A DNA stretch of 64,000 bases from Cellulophaga omnivescoria (GCF_001999725.1 NZ_MDDP01000014.1:1-64000); one strand, 5' to 3'; shown: positions 1 through 8,888, counted from the stretch's first letter. Made by a program: numbers and translations. The notes: generated by a model from the sequence alone, not told the origin.

Positions 1-1
1 A

Positions 2-793
2 CAAGAAAAGCAATTAACAACTCTTGGTTCTAATATTAATGCGCTAGAGGTTAAGGGAACATTTGACGATTGTCAAGCTATGGTAAAAACTGCTTTCTTG
101 GATAAAAATATAACTAGTAAAATACAACTAACATCTGCAAATTCTATAAATATAGCACGTTGGCTACCTCAACTGTTTTACTTTATGTTTGCTTACAAAA
201 AACTACACCACAAGTATAAGGATATTGTCTTTTCTGTCCCAAGTGGCAATTTTGGAAATTTGTGTGCGGGCATGATGGCACAGCAGCTAGGCTTACCAAT
301 TAACCACTTTATAGCGTCAAACAATAAAAATAATGTCGTTGCTGAGTATTTAAAGTCTCAGTTATACACCCCTAAGCCTTCAGTGGAAACTATAAGTAAT
401 GCTATGGACGTAGGAAATCCTAGTAATTTTATTCGCATCCAGGAAATTTATAAAAACAAGTTTGAAATCTTAAAAAATAATATGTCTGCTTACAGTTTTT
501 CAGACTATGAAACTAAAGATGCCATTTTAGAAATTTATGAAAAATACAATTATATTTCGGATCCACACGGAGCAGTTGGTTATTTAGGATGTAAAGCTCA
601 TTTAAAAAAAAATCCAAATGCATATTGTGTCTTTTTGGAAACGGCCCATCCTTCAAAATTTTTGGATATAGTCGAAGATATTATAAAAAAGAAACAGCCA
701 TTACCTAAACAAATTCAATCTGTAATTGAAAAAGATAAAATAGCAACTACAATATCAAACTATGAGGATTTAAAAGAGTATTTATTAAAATAG
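2..793 (+). CDS. thrC: Threonine synthase, C-terminal part (5' end outside window)
   Basis: PLP-dependent enzyme converting O-phosphohomoserine to threonine and phosphate in the cytoplasm. The reading frame is open from base 2 and enters with residues QEKQLTTLGSNINALEVKG, so the gene starts before the window. It continues through the characteristic LTSANSINIARWLPQ and SVPSGNFGNLCAGMMA segments (phosphate and PLP contacts in this family), then GNPSNF and DPHGAVGYLG. About 264 residues are present, roughly the last 60% of a usual 430-residue protein. The catalytic lysine region lies upstream and is not seen. The unknown gene 823-1500 follows on the same strand after 29 bp. The family assignment is secure. 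Confidence 0.95.
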   Translation, partial: QEKQLTTLGSNINALEVKGTFDDCQAMVKTAFLDKNITSKIQLTSANSINIARWLPQLFYFMFAYKKLHHKYKDIVFSVPSGNFGNLCAGMMAQQLGLPINHFIASNNKNNVVAEYLKSQLYTPKPSVETISNAMDVGNPSNFIRIQEIYKNKFEILKNNMSAYSFSDYETKDAILEIYEKYNYISDPHGAVGYLGCKAHLKKNPNAYCVFLETAHPSKFLDIVEDIIKKKQPLPKQIQSVIEKDKIATTISNYEDLKEYLLK

Positions 794-822
794 TCTTCTT
801 CCGTTACCCTTATCTTGACTAA

Positions 823-1500
823 ATGACTATCGATATTACCAACCCATTTATAAAAACAAGTATGGAAAACGAATTGATAAAAAAAGCAATTTTAGAGCTG
901 AAAAGCCCTACTTTAATTGCAACTCAACAATATCTTGAGATTCATTCAATAGAATTAGAAAACGAATTACCAAGAGTCGAGCATGTCGACTTTAAATCAT
1001 TTAAGAAAAGTAATGTTGTCTATTTTTCTATTAAAAATGAATCCTTTTTTTTTAGCATTTACTTTTCTAAAGAAAATAATGAAATAACTAGGGTTTCTAT
1101 AGAAAATGGAAATCAAATATATTTAACTGCAACTTCATATAGCCTAACTTTTGATGAACTCTCCAAATTAACAAATTTAAATGGTTTCTCTGGTTGGAAT
1201 ATGAATAAGGGCACAAAAGTTCATAATGGGAAATATTATAATTTTAGTCAAATAACATTTGAACCACTTAAGAGTCAAGCATATAATATAGAGGCTGCAA
1301 TAAAATTATTTCTGTCTATATTAGAACAAGACCTTGAAGGAGTAAAAAAGTTAACAGAATTGTCTCAAGCAAAAATTTCCATACATAGAAAGCAATATTT
1401 AAATACAAACAAAGACATTCTTATTGATATTGACATTATAAAAAGATTATGTAGTTTAAATCTAGGAGTTGAAATTGATCCTACATGTTTTTGGAGGTGA
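823..1500 (+). CDS. Hypothetical protein, 225 aa
   Basis: I do not recognise this protein. It has no signal peptide, membrane segment or clear catalytic motif, so it is probably cytoplasmic. Composition is rich in Lys, Asn, Ile and Ser, with predicted mixed alpha/beta structure and a central Trp/Gly/Asn segment (GFSGWNMNKG). An in-frame ATG at 862 (MENELIKK) is an alternative start. It lies 29 bp after thrC in the same direction and ends before a strong bidirectional hairpin terminator at 1581-1635, so it is probably co-transcribed with thrC. No function is claimed. Confidence 0.7.
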   Translation: MTIDITNPFIKTSMENELIKKAILELKSPTLIATQQYLEIHSIELENELPRVEHVDFKSFKKSNVVYFSIKNESFFFSIYFSKENNEITRVSIENGNQIYLTATSYSLTFDELSKLTNLNGFSGWNMNKGTKVHNGKYYNFSQITFEPLKSQAYNIEAAIKLFLSILEQDLEGVKKLTELSQAKISIHRKQYLNTNKDILIDIDIIKRLCSLNLGVEIDPTCFWR

Positions 1501-1580
1501 GATAAATCATCAAAAAAAGCACCTAGTCAATTAAACCTTAGATACGTTACACTTTATCTTAGTTCGTAATTTAATTATAT

Positions 1581-1635
1581 CCAGAAAAAAACTAGGACTA
1601 AACTTTGATTTAAGTCTAGTCCTAGTTTTTTCTGG
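1581..1635. terminator. Bidirectional hairpin terminator
   Basis: A near-perfect inverted repeat, CCAGAAAAAAACTAGGACTA (1581-1600) against TAGTCCTAGTTTTTTCTGG (1617-1635), differs by one extra A. The loop is about 16 nt and A/T runs sit inside the arms, giving a U-tract on either strand. It lies between the convergent genes ending at 1500 (+) and 1658 (-) and probably ends both transcripts. Confidence 0.8.
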
Positions 1636-1657
1636 ATACTATTTAATAATGTTTTTT

Positions 1658-2290
1658 TTAATTTACAATTCCATCTATTATAGGAATTAAACCTGCAAAA
1701 AAAAACTCTACTGCTATAACCATAACAATTAGTCCCATTAATCTCATCATAATGTTAATTCCAGTTTGTCCCAATACGTTTATTATTTTTGAGGAGCTAT
1801 AAAGTATTAAGTAAGTTAAGAGCATAACTAGTAAAACGCTTATAACTAAAGTCACTTTTTTCTCAATTGAATTAGCGTCTTCCATCATTACAATAGCATT
1901 AGTTAACGCTCCAGGTCCACAAATCATCGGAATTGCTAATGGTGTTATAGATATATCATCTATATATAACTTCACTTCTGATTTTTTCACCTTTACTTTC
2001 CCTAATCTTGCTTGTAACATATCCATCCCCATTAAAAAGAAAATAACCCCCCCCACTATTCTAAAGCTATCAACAGAAATTCTAAAAAAATTAAATAGTA
2101 ATTGCCCTGAGTAGGCGAAAAGTATAATCGTAATAAAAGAAGCAATAGAAGCCTTTTTTGCTGTCTTAGCTCTGTCTTGACTATCCAATTCGGCTGTCAT
2201 AGTCATAAAAATAGGCATAGTTCCAAAAGGATTTATTAATGTAATAAATGAGGTGAAGCTTAAAATTCCAAAAGCTATAAAATCTGTCAT
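1658..2290 (-). CDS. MarC family integral membrane protein
   Basis: A 210-residue inner-membrane protein with about six hydrophobic segments. The N-terminal pattern FITLINPFGTMPIFMTMT and the later PLAIPMICGPGALTNAIV are typical of the MarC/UPF0056 family. Despite the historical name (multiple antibiotic resistance), the transport role of the family is not established. It is the last gene of the leftward cluster that starts with homoserine dehydrogenase: 57 bp separate it from the DsbA-like gene, and the terminator at 1581-1635 follows its stop codon. Its place beside amino-acid genes suggests, by inference only, an exporter-like role. Confidence 0.85.
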   Translation of the reverse strand: MTDFIAFGILSFTSFITLINPFGTMPIFMTMTAELDSQDRAKTAKKASIASFITIILFAYSGQLLFNFFRISVDSFRIVGGVIFFLMGMDMLQARLGKVKVKKSEVKLYIDDISITPLAIPMICGPGALTNAIVMMEDANSIEKKVTLVISVLLVMLLTYLILYSSSKIINVLGQTGINIMMRLMGLIVMVIAVEFFFAGLIPIIDGIVN

Positions 2291-2347
2291 TACTTTCTAC
2301 TTTAAATATTTAGTTCTTAATCAAGACCTTTTACATTGACTACAAAC

Positions 2348-2983
2348 TTATTCATTGTATGCTTTTTTTATCATTTCTAAAAAAACTTCTTCAGGTTGAG
2401 CTCCTGAAATTACTTTTTTATTGTTAAACACGAAAAAAGGAACTCCAGAAACACCTGCTTCTCTAGCAAGTTTCTGGTCCTTAGATACATTATTAGCTAT
2501 TTCTTTATCCATTAATTTAGAAGCTAAGTCATTAGCTTTAAAGCCTAATAAAGCTCCTATATTCAATAAGACATCTATGTCATCAATATTTAAACCATCA
2601 GTAAAATAAGCTTTTAACAATAGTTCTTTTGCTTCATTTTGCTTGTTAATTGTTTTAGCTATGTGAACTAATTTATGGGCATTGAAAGAATTTGCAACAA
2701 CAATATCATTTAAATTAAAAGTAATCCCTACTTCTTTAGCCATCTTAGTAGCGTTAGAAAATAAATCTGTCATCTGCTGTTTACTAGCTCCTTTACTTAC
2801 GTAATAATCTATAGTACTAATAGATGTATTCGTTTGCAGTCTAGGATCTAATTCAAAACTTTTCCATTCTACATTTACCTCATCTTTATGACTGAATTGA
2901 GAAATTGCATTCTCTAATTTTCTTTTTGCGATGTAACAAAAAGGGCATCTTATATCTGACCAAACAGTAATTGTCATATTCAA
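2348..2983 (-). CDS. DsbA family (FrnE-like) thioredoxin-fold oxidoreductase
   Basis: A 211-residue protein with a thioredoxin fold carrying an all-helical insertion, as in FrnE and 2-hydroxychromene-2-carboxylate isomerase relatives. The redox motif CPFC is at residues 13-16 just after the first beta strand (TITVWSDIRCPFCY), and the cis-proline loop GVSGVPFFVFNN is near the C-terminus, followed by the typical GAQPEEVF. There is no signal peptide, so it should act in the cytoplasm on thiols or glutathione-type substrates. Met3 is an alternative start. It lies 4 bp from the small Fe-S gene and belongs to the same leftward operon. The physiological substrate cannot be inferred. Confidence 0.88.
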   Translation of the reverse strand: MNMTITVWSDIRCPFCYIAKRKLENAISQFSHKDEVNVEWKSFELDPRLQTNTSISTIDYYVSKGASKQQMTDLFSNATKMAKEVGITFNLNDIVVANSFNAHKLVHIAKTINKQNEAKELLLKAYFTDGLNIDDIDVLLNIGALLGFKANDLASKLMDKEIANNVSKDQKLAREAGVSGVPFFVFNNKKVISGAQPEEVFLEMIKKAYNE

Positions 2984-2987
2984 TTAT

Positions 2988-3191
2988 TTAATTATTATTT
3001 ATTGTCAATGCTCCTGAGGGGCATTTGGAAATTTGGCTCTTAATTTTCTCTTTGGAGGCATTTTTTGTGTTTATCCAAGGAGTTTCATTAGGTTTATAAA
3101 CATTTGGCAAAAGTTTAACACAACACCCAGCGTGTATGCATTTAGATGCATCCCATATAATACATAGGTCATCTTTTATAAATTTTTCCAT
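2988..3191 (-). CDS. Small (4Fe-4S) mono-cluster protein
   Basis: A 67-residue protein of the divergent single-cluster ferredoxin family (Fer4_19 type). Cysteines at 10, 18, 23, 24 and 57 lie in the pattern CIHAGCC...SKCPSGAL, with the C-terminal CPSGA typical of that family. I chose the ATG at 3191 (MEKFIKDDLC) because the frame's upstream ATG at 3209 would add only MINLYI without family support. It is cytoplasmic and presumably an electron carrier or binding module. In related genomes such proteins often neighbour OsmC and redox genes, as here (OsmC upstream, DsbA-like 4 bp downstream). Confidence 0.82.
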   Translation of the reverse strand: MEKFIKDDLCIIWDASKCIHAGCCVKLLPNVYKPNETPWINTKNASKEKIKSQISKCPSGALTINNN

Positions 3192-3217
3192 AATATATAA
3201 ATTAATCATAAAACGTT

Positions 3218-3242
3218 TTAAGGGCCTATTTCTAAGCCCTTA
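3218..3242. other. Intra-operon hairpin
   Basis: TAAGGGC (3219-3225) pairs with GCCCTTA (3236-3242) in the 61-bp gap between the OsmC and Fe-S genes. No long U-tract follows on the minus strand. It may be an attenuator or an mRNA-stabilising hairpin rather than a full terminator. Confidence 0.4.
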
Positions 3243-3270
3243 ATATAATAAAGCAGAATACCACTCTTTT

Positions 3271-3810
3271 TTATAAAATATTTAAAGTAGCATTCATTTT
3301 CACTTTATTAACCATAGTAGCATAATTAGGTGAAAATTTAATTACTTCATCAGCTGCTTCTTGGTACTGAGCTTCTGTTCCGTTTCCTTTTACAGTAAAC
3401 GCATACTCGATAGTATCAAAACCTACTGGAGAAGTTTCATTAATACCTAAGAAGCCTTGTAAATCTAGTCCTGACTTAATATCTAAAGTAACAGACTCTA
3501 GTTCAATTCCTTTAACAGAACACATTGCTACAAAAGTAACCATCATACATCCAGAAAGACCACCTAATACATAATCTTGAGGAGTTGGTGCAGAATGTGC
3601 TCCCAATAATTGTTCTGGCTCATCAATAGTAAATGAAAAATCGTGAGGGATTTTTTCATCTCCTAATTGCAAAGCTTTAGTTTCTACTCCTACTTTAGTA
3701 CCGCCCATCCAAGTAGCTTTAATACCACCGTTGTACATACCATTTTTTGCATCCTTCTCTACAGTTTCTTTGTAAGCTCCTAATGCATCTAAGTTTAATC
3801 CGTTAATCAT
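3271..3810 (-). CDS. OsmC/Ohr family protein
   Basis: A 179-residue OsmC-family protein. Members reduce organic hydroperoxides with a pair of cysteines, although many act on other thiol chemistry. The hallmark block QDYVLGGLSGCMMVTFVAMC carries both family-position cysteines. An N-terminal strand region with HDFSFTIDEPEQLLGAHSAPTP (substrate pocket) precedes it. There is no signal peptide. It is 32 bp downstream of the PLP-enzyme gene in the leftward operon, which suggests a role in sulfur or thiol handling alongside that enzyme (inference). Confidence 0.9.
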   Translation of the reverse strand: MINGLNLDALGAYKETVEKDAKNGMYNGGIKATWMGGTKVGVETKALQLGDEKIPHDFSFTIDEPEQLLGAHSAPTPQDYVLGGLSGCMMVTFVAMCSVKGIELESVTLDIKSGLDLQGFLGINETSPVGFDTIEYAFTVKGNGTEAQYQEAADEVIKFSPNYATMVNKVKMNATLNIL

Positions 3811-3842
3811 AATATTAATTTTTAAAAATTATTGTGATATAT

Positions 3843-5609
3843 TTAATTCAAGTAACCGTTTTCAATTAGTTGCTTTTGCACTTCCATATAAGTATCTGCA
3901 TATAATTTATCTATTTCTTCTATAGACATAAATGCGTCAGAGAATCCAGGATTTTCTGGATCAATCATTAATTTTACAGACTGGATAAAATGCTTTGCTA
4001 ATTCTTTAGGATTTTCATTACCTACAGATATTCTCATTGTTGTTTTATGAATTCCCGATTTCAATAAAGCTTCTTGATCTAATTCTGAATGTGAAGTAAA
4101 TGCTGGACATAACAATGTTGTGTTAATTTGTCCTAAACTTACTTGAAAACCAAAGGCTGGAGCTAGAGTATCAAAGAATTTTTTGAATGCATTATCACTT
4201 ACTCCTGCTTTTTCAAAATCAATAGTAAATAATGGAGCTGCTAACTGATACTTGCTAACTTTTTTCATAATAGCATTGTTAGGACTACTCTCAAGAGCAT
4301 TACAGATAACAGACATCTCTGGATTAGAGTTAAAGAATTTAGCCAACACTAATGTATTTACACATTTTTGAGTCATTCTTAAATTCATTGTCTTCATTCC
4401 TGATAGGATTTCAAAAGCAGCATCTGCATTTAAGAAAGCACCTTTGATGTAGTATACATTCCAGAATAATGACTCATCCCAGTTAACACCATCAATTTTC
4501 TCTCCTTTTGGCACGAACATTAAGCTATTTTTTCCAATAATACCACCTGCAATTGCATTACCAGAACCAGTAATATCTTTTGTATAACTATGGAATAAGA
4601 AATCTGGTCTACAATCCTCATCTTCTTGTTGTAGTGGCTTAATTAAAAATGGAGTTGCTACTGTACCATCTAGCATTACCATAGAACCATTTTGTTTAGA
4701 GTACTTACAAATTGCAGGAACATCTAGCATATAACCATGAGGGTTACAAGGAGACTCAATATATACATGTATCTTTTTACCGTTAGCTAGTTGATCTTTA
4801 TAATCTATTTTAGCTTGATCCATTACAGGTTTAAAGTCTTCTAGTGTATATCCATCAAACCAAACAACCTTAATGTCCATCTTATTCTTTTTTGCAAAGA
4901 AATCTTCGATCAACTGGTAAGCTCCACCATAAATGTTCCTAGACACAATCATAATATCTTGGTAGCTTAATACATTACATAATAACGCATCGATAGCTGC
5001 CATACCACTATTAAAGTTCCAAGCAGTATATTGATCTGCATATTTACCAGCCTCTAGGTGTACTATGTGCGTACCAAGAGCCATAGATGTTGGGTTTAAT
5101 GATCTTGAATATATGTGGTGAATAGATTCTTTACCATTAAAAGCATCATCAATCCATTCTGTACATGAGTAATCGTAAGTAGATGTACGAGCAATTACTG
5201 GTGTAGCAGAAAATAATGCAGCGATGTTATTAAACATAGGCACTGGTCCTTTTGCATTTAATGTAGCATCTGATTGACCCAATGACTCGTATGTTTTCTT
5301 TAGTGGACCTTGTAAAGTTTCCAAAACTTTAGCGATTTGAAAAGACATAAAACGCTTAGCATTAAAATAAGCTACTTTTTCACTAGCATCTAACTTACTT
5401 ACAGTGTCAAAAGTGATTTCTTGTAATTTAGAAATATCTGCTTGTGCAGTATAAATATCTATAGCTGCTTTTTTTAATGTTTCTCCGTAAGCACTATTAG
5501 CATCTATATCAAAATATGCTAACTGCTCTGCTGCTAACTCTTCTACAGTTGTGCAAAGTGTAGAGTTTCTTTTTGGCGATAAAACCTTTGAATTATTTAT
5601 ATTACTCAT
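3843..5609 (-). CDS. Cys/Met metabolism-type PLP enzyme with long N-terminal extension
   Basis: A 588-residue fold-type I PLP enzyme of the trans-sulfuration group (cystathionine gamma-synthase, homocysteine synthase, methionine gamma-lyase relatives). Visible marks are YSRSLNPT (167-174, the usual YSRxxNPT), the PLP-ring loop NFNSGMAAI, Asp314 in VMLDGTVATP (contact to the pyridine nitrogen), and the Schiff-base lysine K344 in HSYTKDITGSGNAI. The roughly 130-residue N-terminal extension and total length exceed the usual 380-430 residues, so this is a separate subfamily. It sits 8 bp from an aldehyde dehydrogenase and one gene from homoserine dehydrogenase. A substrate derived from homoserine or methionine is plausible, but the exact reaction is not determinable here. 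Confidence 0.85.
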   Translation of the reverse strand: MSNINNSKVLSPKRNSTLCTTVEELAAEQLAYFDIDANSAYGETLKKAAIDIYTAQADISKLQEITFDTVSKLDASEKVAYFNAKRFMSFQIAKVLETLQGPLKKTYESLGQSDATLNAKGPVPMFNNIAALFSATPVIARTSTYDYSCTEWIDDAFNGKESIHHIYSRSLNPTSMALGTHIVHLEAGKYADQYTAWNFNSGMAAIDALLCNVLSYQDIMIVSRNIYGGAYQLIEDFFAKKNKMDIKVVWFDGYTLEDFKPVMDQAKIDYKDQLANGKKIHVYIESPCNPHGYMLDVPAICKYSKQNGSMVMLDGTVATPFLIKPLQQEDEDCRPDFLFHSYTKDITGSGNAIAGGIIGKNSLMFVPKGEKIDGVNWDESLFWNVYYIKGAFLNADAAFEILSGMKTMNLRMTQKCVNTLVLAKFFNSNPEMSVICNALESSPNNAIMKKVSKYQLAAPLFTIDFEKAGVSDNAFKKFFDTLAPAFGFQVSLGQINTTLLCPAFTSHSELDQEALLKSGIHKTTMRISVGNENPKELAKHFIQSVKLMIDPENPGFSDAFMSIEEIDKLYADTYMEVQKQLIENGYLN

Positions 5610-5617
5610 TTTATTTA

Positions 5618-7066
5618 TTATTTAAGGTTGAAACAAATTATTTTAGTTGTGCTCATTTCTTGGATTGCAGATTTAACACCTTCACGTCCAATTCCACTTT
5701 GCTTAATACCTCCAAAAGGCATCATGTCAATACGATAGTCAGAAGAATCATTTACCATTACTCCACCACATTGTAGTTCGTTGGTAGCTTTAAATGCATA
5801 TTCTATATTATTCGTGAAAATTCCAGCATGTAAACCATAAGGAGAATCATTACTTGCAGTAATACCTTCTTCTAATGAGCTTATTCTCGATATTGTAGCA
5901 ACTGGGCCAAAAATCTCTTCTTTACCGTTTAATGCATTATCAAAATCACCTTCTATAATAGTAGCTTCGAAACCGTTACCAACACGTTTTCCGCCACATA
6001 GTACAGTATAACCTCCTTTTTCTAAGTCAGAAATTGCTCTTTCGATTACATCAATAGCTTGACTTGTAATAATAGGTCCCATATCAGTACTTGCGTCTTC
6101 AGGATTTCCTAATTTTACAGCTTTAGAAAGGCTAACAACCTTTTCTTTAAAAGCGTCATAAATTGCATCGTGCACATACATACGTTTTACACCAACACAG
6201 TTTTGTCCAGCAGCCCATACCGTACCACCGACACAGTTTTCTGCTACAGCGTTTACATCTACATCATCCATAACAATTACAGGTGAACTAGACCCTAATT
6301 CCATACCTACTTTCTTGACGCCAGCAGCTTTAGCAATAGCCTCCCCAGATTTAGAACCTCCTGTAAAACTTACCATATTTACTCTTGGGTCAGTAACTAA
6401 AATATCTCCAAAACTACTACTAGGGCCAGTAATTATATTAAGAATATGAAATGGCAAACCTGCCTCTATAAACAACTCGCCTAATTTTATACCAGAAATT
6501 GGCGTAAAATTTGAAGGTTTCAATATAACTGCATTTCCTGCGGCTATAGCAGGTCCAATTTTATGAGCTACTAAATTTAATGGATCATTAAATGGAGTAA
6601 TTGCTGTAACGATACCAACGGGATTATACACATAGTGTCCTTTTTTTGTAGAAGCTCCTGCAAATGCAGCAAAAGGAACAGTTTCACCTGTTATTCTTTT
6701 TGCTTCTTCTCCACAAAGAGTAAGTGTATTAATACATCTTTCTACTTCTTTACCTGCTTCAACTTTTGTTTTAACACCTTCATTTACGATAGTCTGTGTA
6801 AACTCTTCTTTTCTTTCTTTTAACAAAGAAGCTACTTTTACTATAATTTCACTTCTGTCATAAGGAGATAAGTTTCTAGATATTACTTTCCCTTTTTCAG
6901 CAGATGCTAATGCTTCGTAAACGTGCTCTTTGGTAGCACATGAAATTGTATATACTTCTTTTCCTGAATATGGATTTAAAACAGCTAATTTATCTGTTGT
7001 TTCAATCCAATTCTCCCCTATAAGCATTCCTTTTGAGCTTATTTTTTCTAATAAATCTACTGACAT
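5618..7066 (-). CDS. NAD(P)-dependent aldehyde dehydrogenase family protein
   Basis: A 482-residue soluble aldehyde dehydrogenase that oxidises or, with phosphate or CoA variants, interconverts aldehydes. The cofactor-binding segment SFTGGSKSGEAIAKAAG, the general base E256 in MELGSSSPVIV, and the nucleophile C290 in GQNCVGVKRMYV are all present and correctly spaced, as is the C-terminal PFGGIKQSGIGREG. It resembles lactaldehyde or glyceraldehyde-3-phosphate (non-phosphorylating) type enzymes more than betaine types. It lies 3 bp after homoserine dehydrogenase and 8 bp before the PLP enzyme, so the three are surely one transcript. An aspartate- or succinate-semialdehyde-like substrate would fit the context (inference). 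Confidence 0.92.
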   Translation of the reverse strand: MSVDLLEKISSKGMLIGENWIETTDKLAVLNPYSGKEVYTISCATKEHVYEALASAEKGKVISRNLSPYDRSEIIVKVASLLKERKEEFTQTIVNEGVKTKVEAGKEVERCINTLTLCGEEAKRITGETVPFAAFAGASTKKGHYVYNPVGIVTAITPFNDPLNLVAHKIGPAIAAGNAVILKPSNFTPISGIKLGELFIEAGLPFHILNIITGPSSSFGDILVTDPRVNMVSFTGGSKSGEAIAKAAGVKKVGMELGSSSPVIVMDDVDVNAVAENCVGGTVWAAGQNCVGVKRMYVHDAIYDAFKEKVVSLSKAVKLGNPEDASTDMGPIITSQAIDVIERAISDLEKGGYTVLCGGKRVGNGFEATIIEGDFDNALNGKEEIFGPVATISRISSLEEGITASNDSPYGLHAGIFTNNIEYAFKATNELQCGGVMVNDSSDYRIDMMPFGGIKQSGIGREGVKSAIQEMSTTKIICFNLK

Positions 7067-7069
7067 AAT

Positions 7070-8080
7070 TTATTTGTTTTTCATTATTGATAATACATCA
7101 GAGAAAACAGAATATCCTGTTTCTAGTTTACCTGCTCCTGGTCCTGTTATCATTACTTTTCCTAAATATTTTGTAGTGATTTCAATAGCATTGGTTACCC
7201 CTCCTATGTTAGAAAGCGCATCAGAGATTGCTAAAGCTTCAGGTTGTACTTTTCCAGTTACCCCATTTCCATCTTTCTTTAAACTCCCTACTAAACGAAT
7301 ATTCTTTCCTTCATTTTTGGCAGTATCTAATTCTAACTTAGAAATATTATCAATTCCAACAGTAGGTATATTATCTAAGCCTAGATCTACCCCAAAAACT
7401 TTGTGAGATAATATTGCTACTTTCCCTCTTGCATCATAACCTTTCACATCATTTGTAGGATCTGCTTCTGCATATCCTTTTTCCTGAGCAACACTTAAGG
7501 CACTTTCAAAAGCATCACCTTCAGACATTTTTGAAAGGATATAATTACTAGTACCGTTAAGTATTCCTCTAATTTCAAGAATTTCATCCCCTGCCAAGCA
7601 TTCTTCAATAAGAGAAAATGTAGGAGTACCACTTAGTACTGTACCCTCGTAACGAAGTGATACTTTATTTTTTTCTGCTATCTTATTTAATTCTGTAAAA
7701 TGCAAAGCAACAGGACCCTTATTTGTTGTAACAACATGTTTACCACTTAAAAGAGCATCTTTAATAAATGTATAAGCAGGGTCTCCAGTTTTATAATCAC
7801 TATAGGTAGCTTCTACTATTAAATCTACATCTTCTATAGATGCCACAGTTTTAACCTCAGACAAGCTCCCATCACTAATATTTTCATCATTATTAAGTTT
7901 AGTTAAAAGCTCTACTAAATTTATACCATTGGAATTATATATGTTTCCTTTCTGTATATCTTTAACCGCTACAAGCTTAATATTTTCTCCGTATTTTTCT
8001 TGCATCCAATTACCCTTTTCAGATAAAATCTCAATAAATCCTCGAGTTACTGTTCCAAGGCCTATAATACCTATGTTCAT
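7070..8080 (-). CDS. hom: Homoserine dehydrogenase, short monofunctional form
   Basis: NAD(P)-dependent interconversion of aspartate-4-semialdehyde and homoserine. The Rossmann motif GLGTVTRG is at residues 7-14. The catalytic domain shows GILNGTSNYILSKM and AEADPTNDVKGYDARGK, the signature of the family. I start at 8080 (MNIGIIGLG) because the longer frame to 8131 adds residues before the Rossmann strand and would cover the promoter. At 336 residues it lacks the C-terminal ACT regulatory domain, so it should not be feedback-inhibited in the usual way. It is the first gene of the leftward operon and diverges from the Lrp gene. The direction could be catabolic or anabolic. Confidence 0.92.
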   Translation of the reverse strand: MNIGIIGLGTVTRGFIEILSEKGNWMQEKYGENIKLVAVKDIQKGNIYNSNGINLVELLTKLNNDENISDGSLSEVKTVASIEDVDLIVEATYSDYKTGDPAYTFIKDALLSGKHVVTTNKGPVALHFTELNKIAEKNKVSLRYEGTVLSGTPTFSLIEECLAGDEILEIRGILNGTSNYILSKMSEGDAFESALSVAQEKGYAEADPTNDVKGYDARGKVAILSHKVFGVDLGLDNIPTVGIDNISKLELDTAKNEGKNIRLVGSLKKDGNGVTGKVQPEALAISDALSNIGGVTNAIEITTKYLGKVMITGPGAGKLETGYSVFSDVLSIMKNK

Positions 8081-8132
8081 TTTTTTAAATTTATAATTTT
8101 TACACTGAACAATATTCCGTATTTTTGTCACA

Positions 8133-8153
8133 AATAAGAATTATAATCTTATT
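8133..8153. promoter_or_regulatory. Inverted repeat in the hom/lrp divergent region (candidate Lrp operator)
   Basis: AATAAGA (8133-8139) and TCTTATT (8147-8153) form a 7-bp inverted repeat with a 7-bp AT spacer. Allowing one mismatch extends the arms to 9 bp. It lies midway between the two divergent start codons, the expected place for an Lrp/AsnC dimer site. A -7-like TATTTTTG sits at 8120-8127 on the + strand, without a convincing -33 partner. Confidence 0.45.
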
Positions 8154-8195
8154 TTTTTTTAATAAAATGAAAATAATTCTAGAAAAACTAAAAAA

Positions 8196-8666
8196 ATGAA
8201 ACTAGACCAGAAGGATATTCAAATATTACGGTTATTACAGAATAATGCACGACTTTCTAATAAAGAGCTGGCTGCTGAATTAAACATTGCACCATCTACT
8301 TGTCATGAAAGACTAAAAAAATTAACACAAGAAGGCTATTTTAAAGAATTTAACGCAGACTTAAATTTAAAAAAGTTAGGAATTAATATAGAAGTCTTGG
8401 TAGCGGTACGTTTAAAAAGACACGAAAGAGAAATAGTGAATTCATTTATTAAAAAATTAAAATCCTTGGATGGGATTATACGATTTTATCACCTTGCTGG
8501 GGATACTGACTTTATGCTACATGTAGCTGTTGAAAACTCTAATAGCTTAAGATCATTTATTATGGATGAATTAGCTAACTTTAGTTATATTGATCATATT
8601 GAGTCTTCTATAATTTATCATAGTGAGTGTCTACATAACTTATCATACAACAATGTAATACTATAA
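8196..8666 (+). CDS. Lrp/AsnC family transcriptional regulator
   Basis: A 156-residue feast/famine regulator. The N-terminal winged HTH is DQKDIQILRLLQNNARLSNKELA followed by the recognition helix region IAPSTCHERLKKL. The C-terminal RAM/AsnC domain (about 65-150) carries GIIRFYHLAGDTDFMLHVAV, the amino-acid-binding core. It is transcribed away from the homoserine dehydrogenase operon, with a candidate operator between them. It probably senses an amino acid and controls that operon and itself. Confidence 0.92.
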   Translation: MKLDQKDIQILRLLQNNARLSNKELAAELNIAPSTCHERLKKLTQEGYFKEFNADLNLKKLGINIEVLVAVRLKRHEREIVNSFIKKLKSLDGIIRFYHLAGDTDFMLHVAVENSNSLRSFIMDELANFSYIDHIESSIIYHSECLHNLSYNNVIL

Positions 8667-8703
8667 AACTCTTGTTCTATTTAATATAAATAGAACAAGA
8701 GTT
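8667..8703 (+). terminator. Strong hairpin after the Lrp gene
   Basis: A perfect 17-bp inverted repeat, AACTCTTGTTCTATTTA (8667-8683) and TAAATAGAACAAGAGTT (8687-8703), with a 3-nt loop starts immediately after the stop codon. It lacks a downstream T-run on the + strand, so termination may be rho-dependent or the hairpin may stabilise the mRNA. Confidence 0.55.
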
Positions 8704-8888
8704 GGATTACTTAACAAATTTGAAGTTTAAAAATTAGTCTTCTTAATATATCACTTTTTTTATCTTTATGATAATAGCATTATCTACTTTAAGATATGTT
8801 TAAGCCAATTTTATAAACATAGATTTTATGTTAATTGATGATAAAAAGCATTAGTGCTTTAAATATATAATAGAATTAAGTAAGCCCA
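8704..8888. other. AT-rich intergenic stretch
   Basis: This lies between the Lrp hairpin and the stop of the metallopeptidase-like gene. I see no open frame or clear signal. Confidence 0.4.

Noticed and set aside
6930-7406. 158-codon open frame on the + strand
   Set aside because: It is antisense to the aldehyde dehydrogenase and homoserine dehydrogenase genes, whose motifs are intact; no family resemblance or start signal.
8080-8131. Longer N-terminus for homoserine dehydrogenase
   Set aside because: The 17 extra residues precede the Rossmann strand that normally starts the protein, and they would overlap the divergent promoter and inverted repeat.
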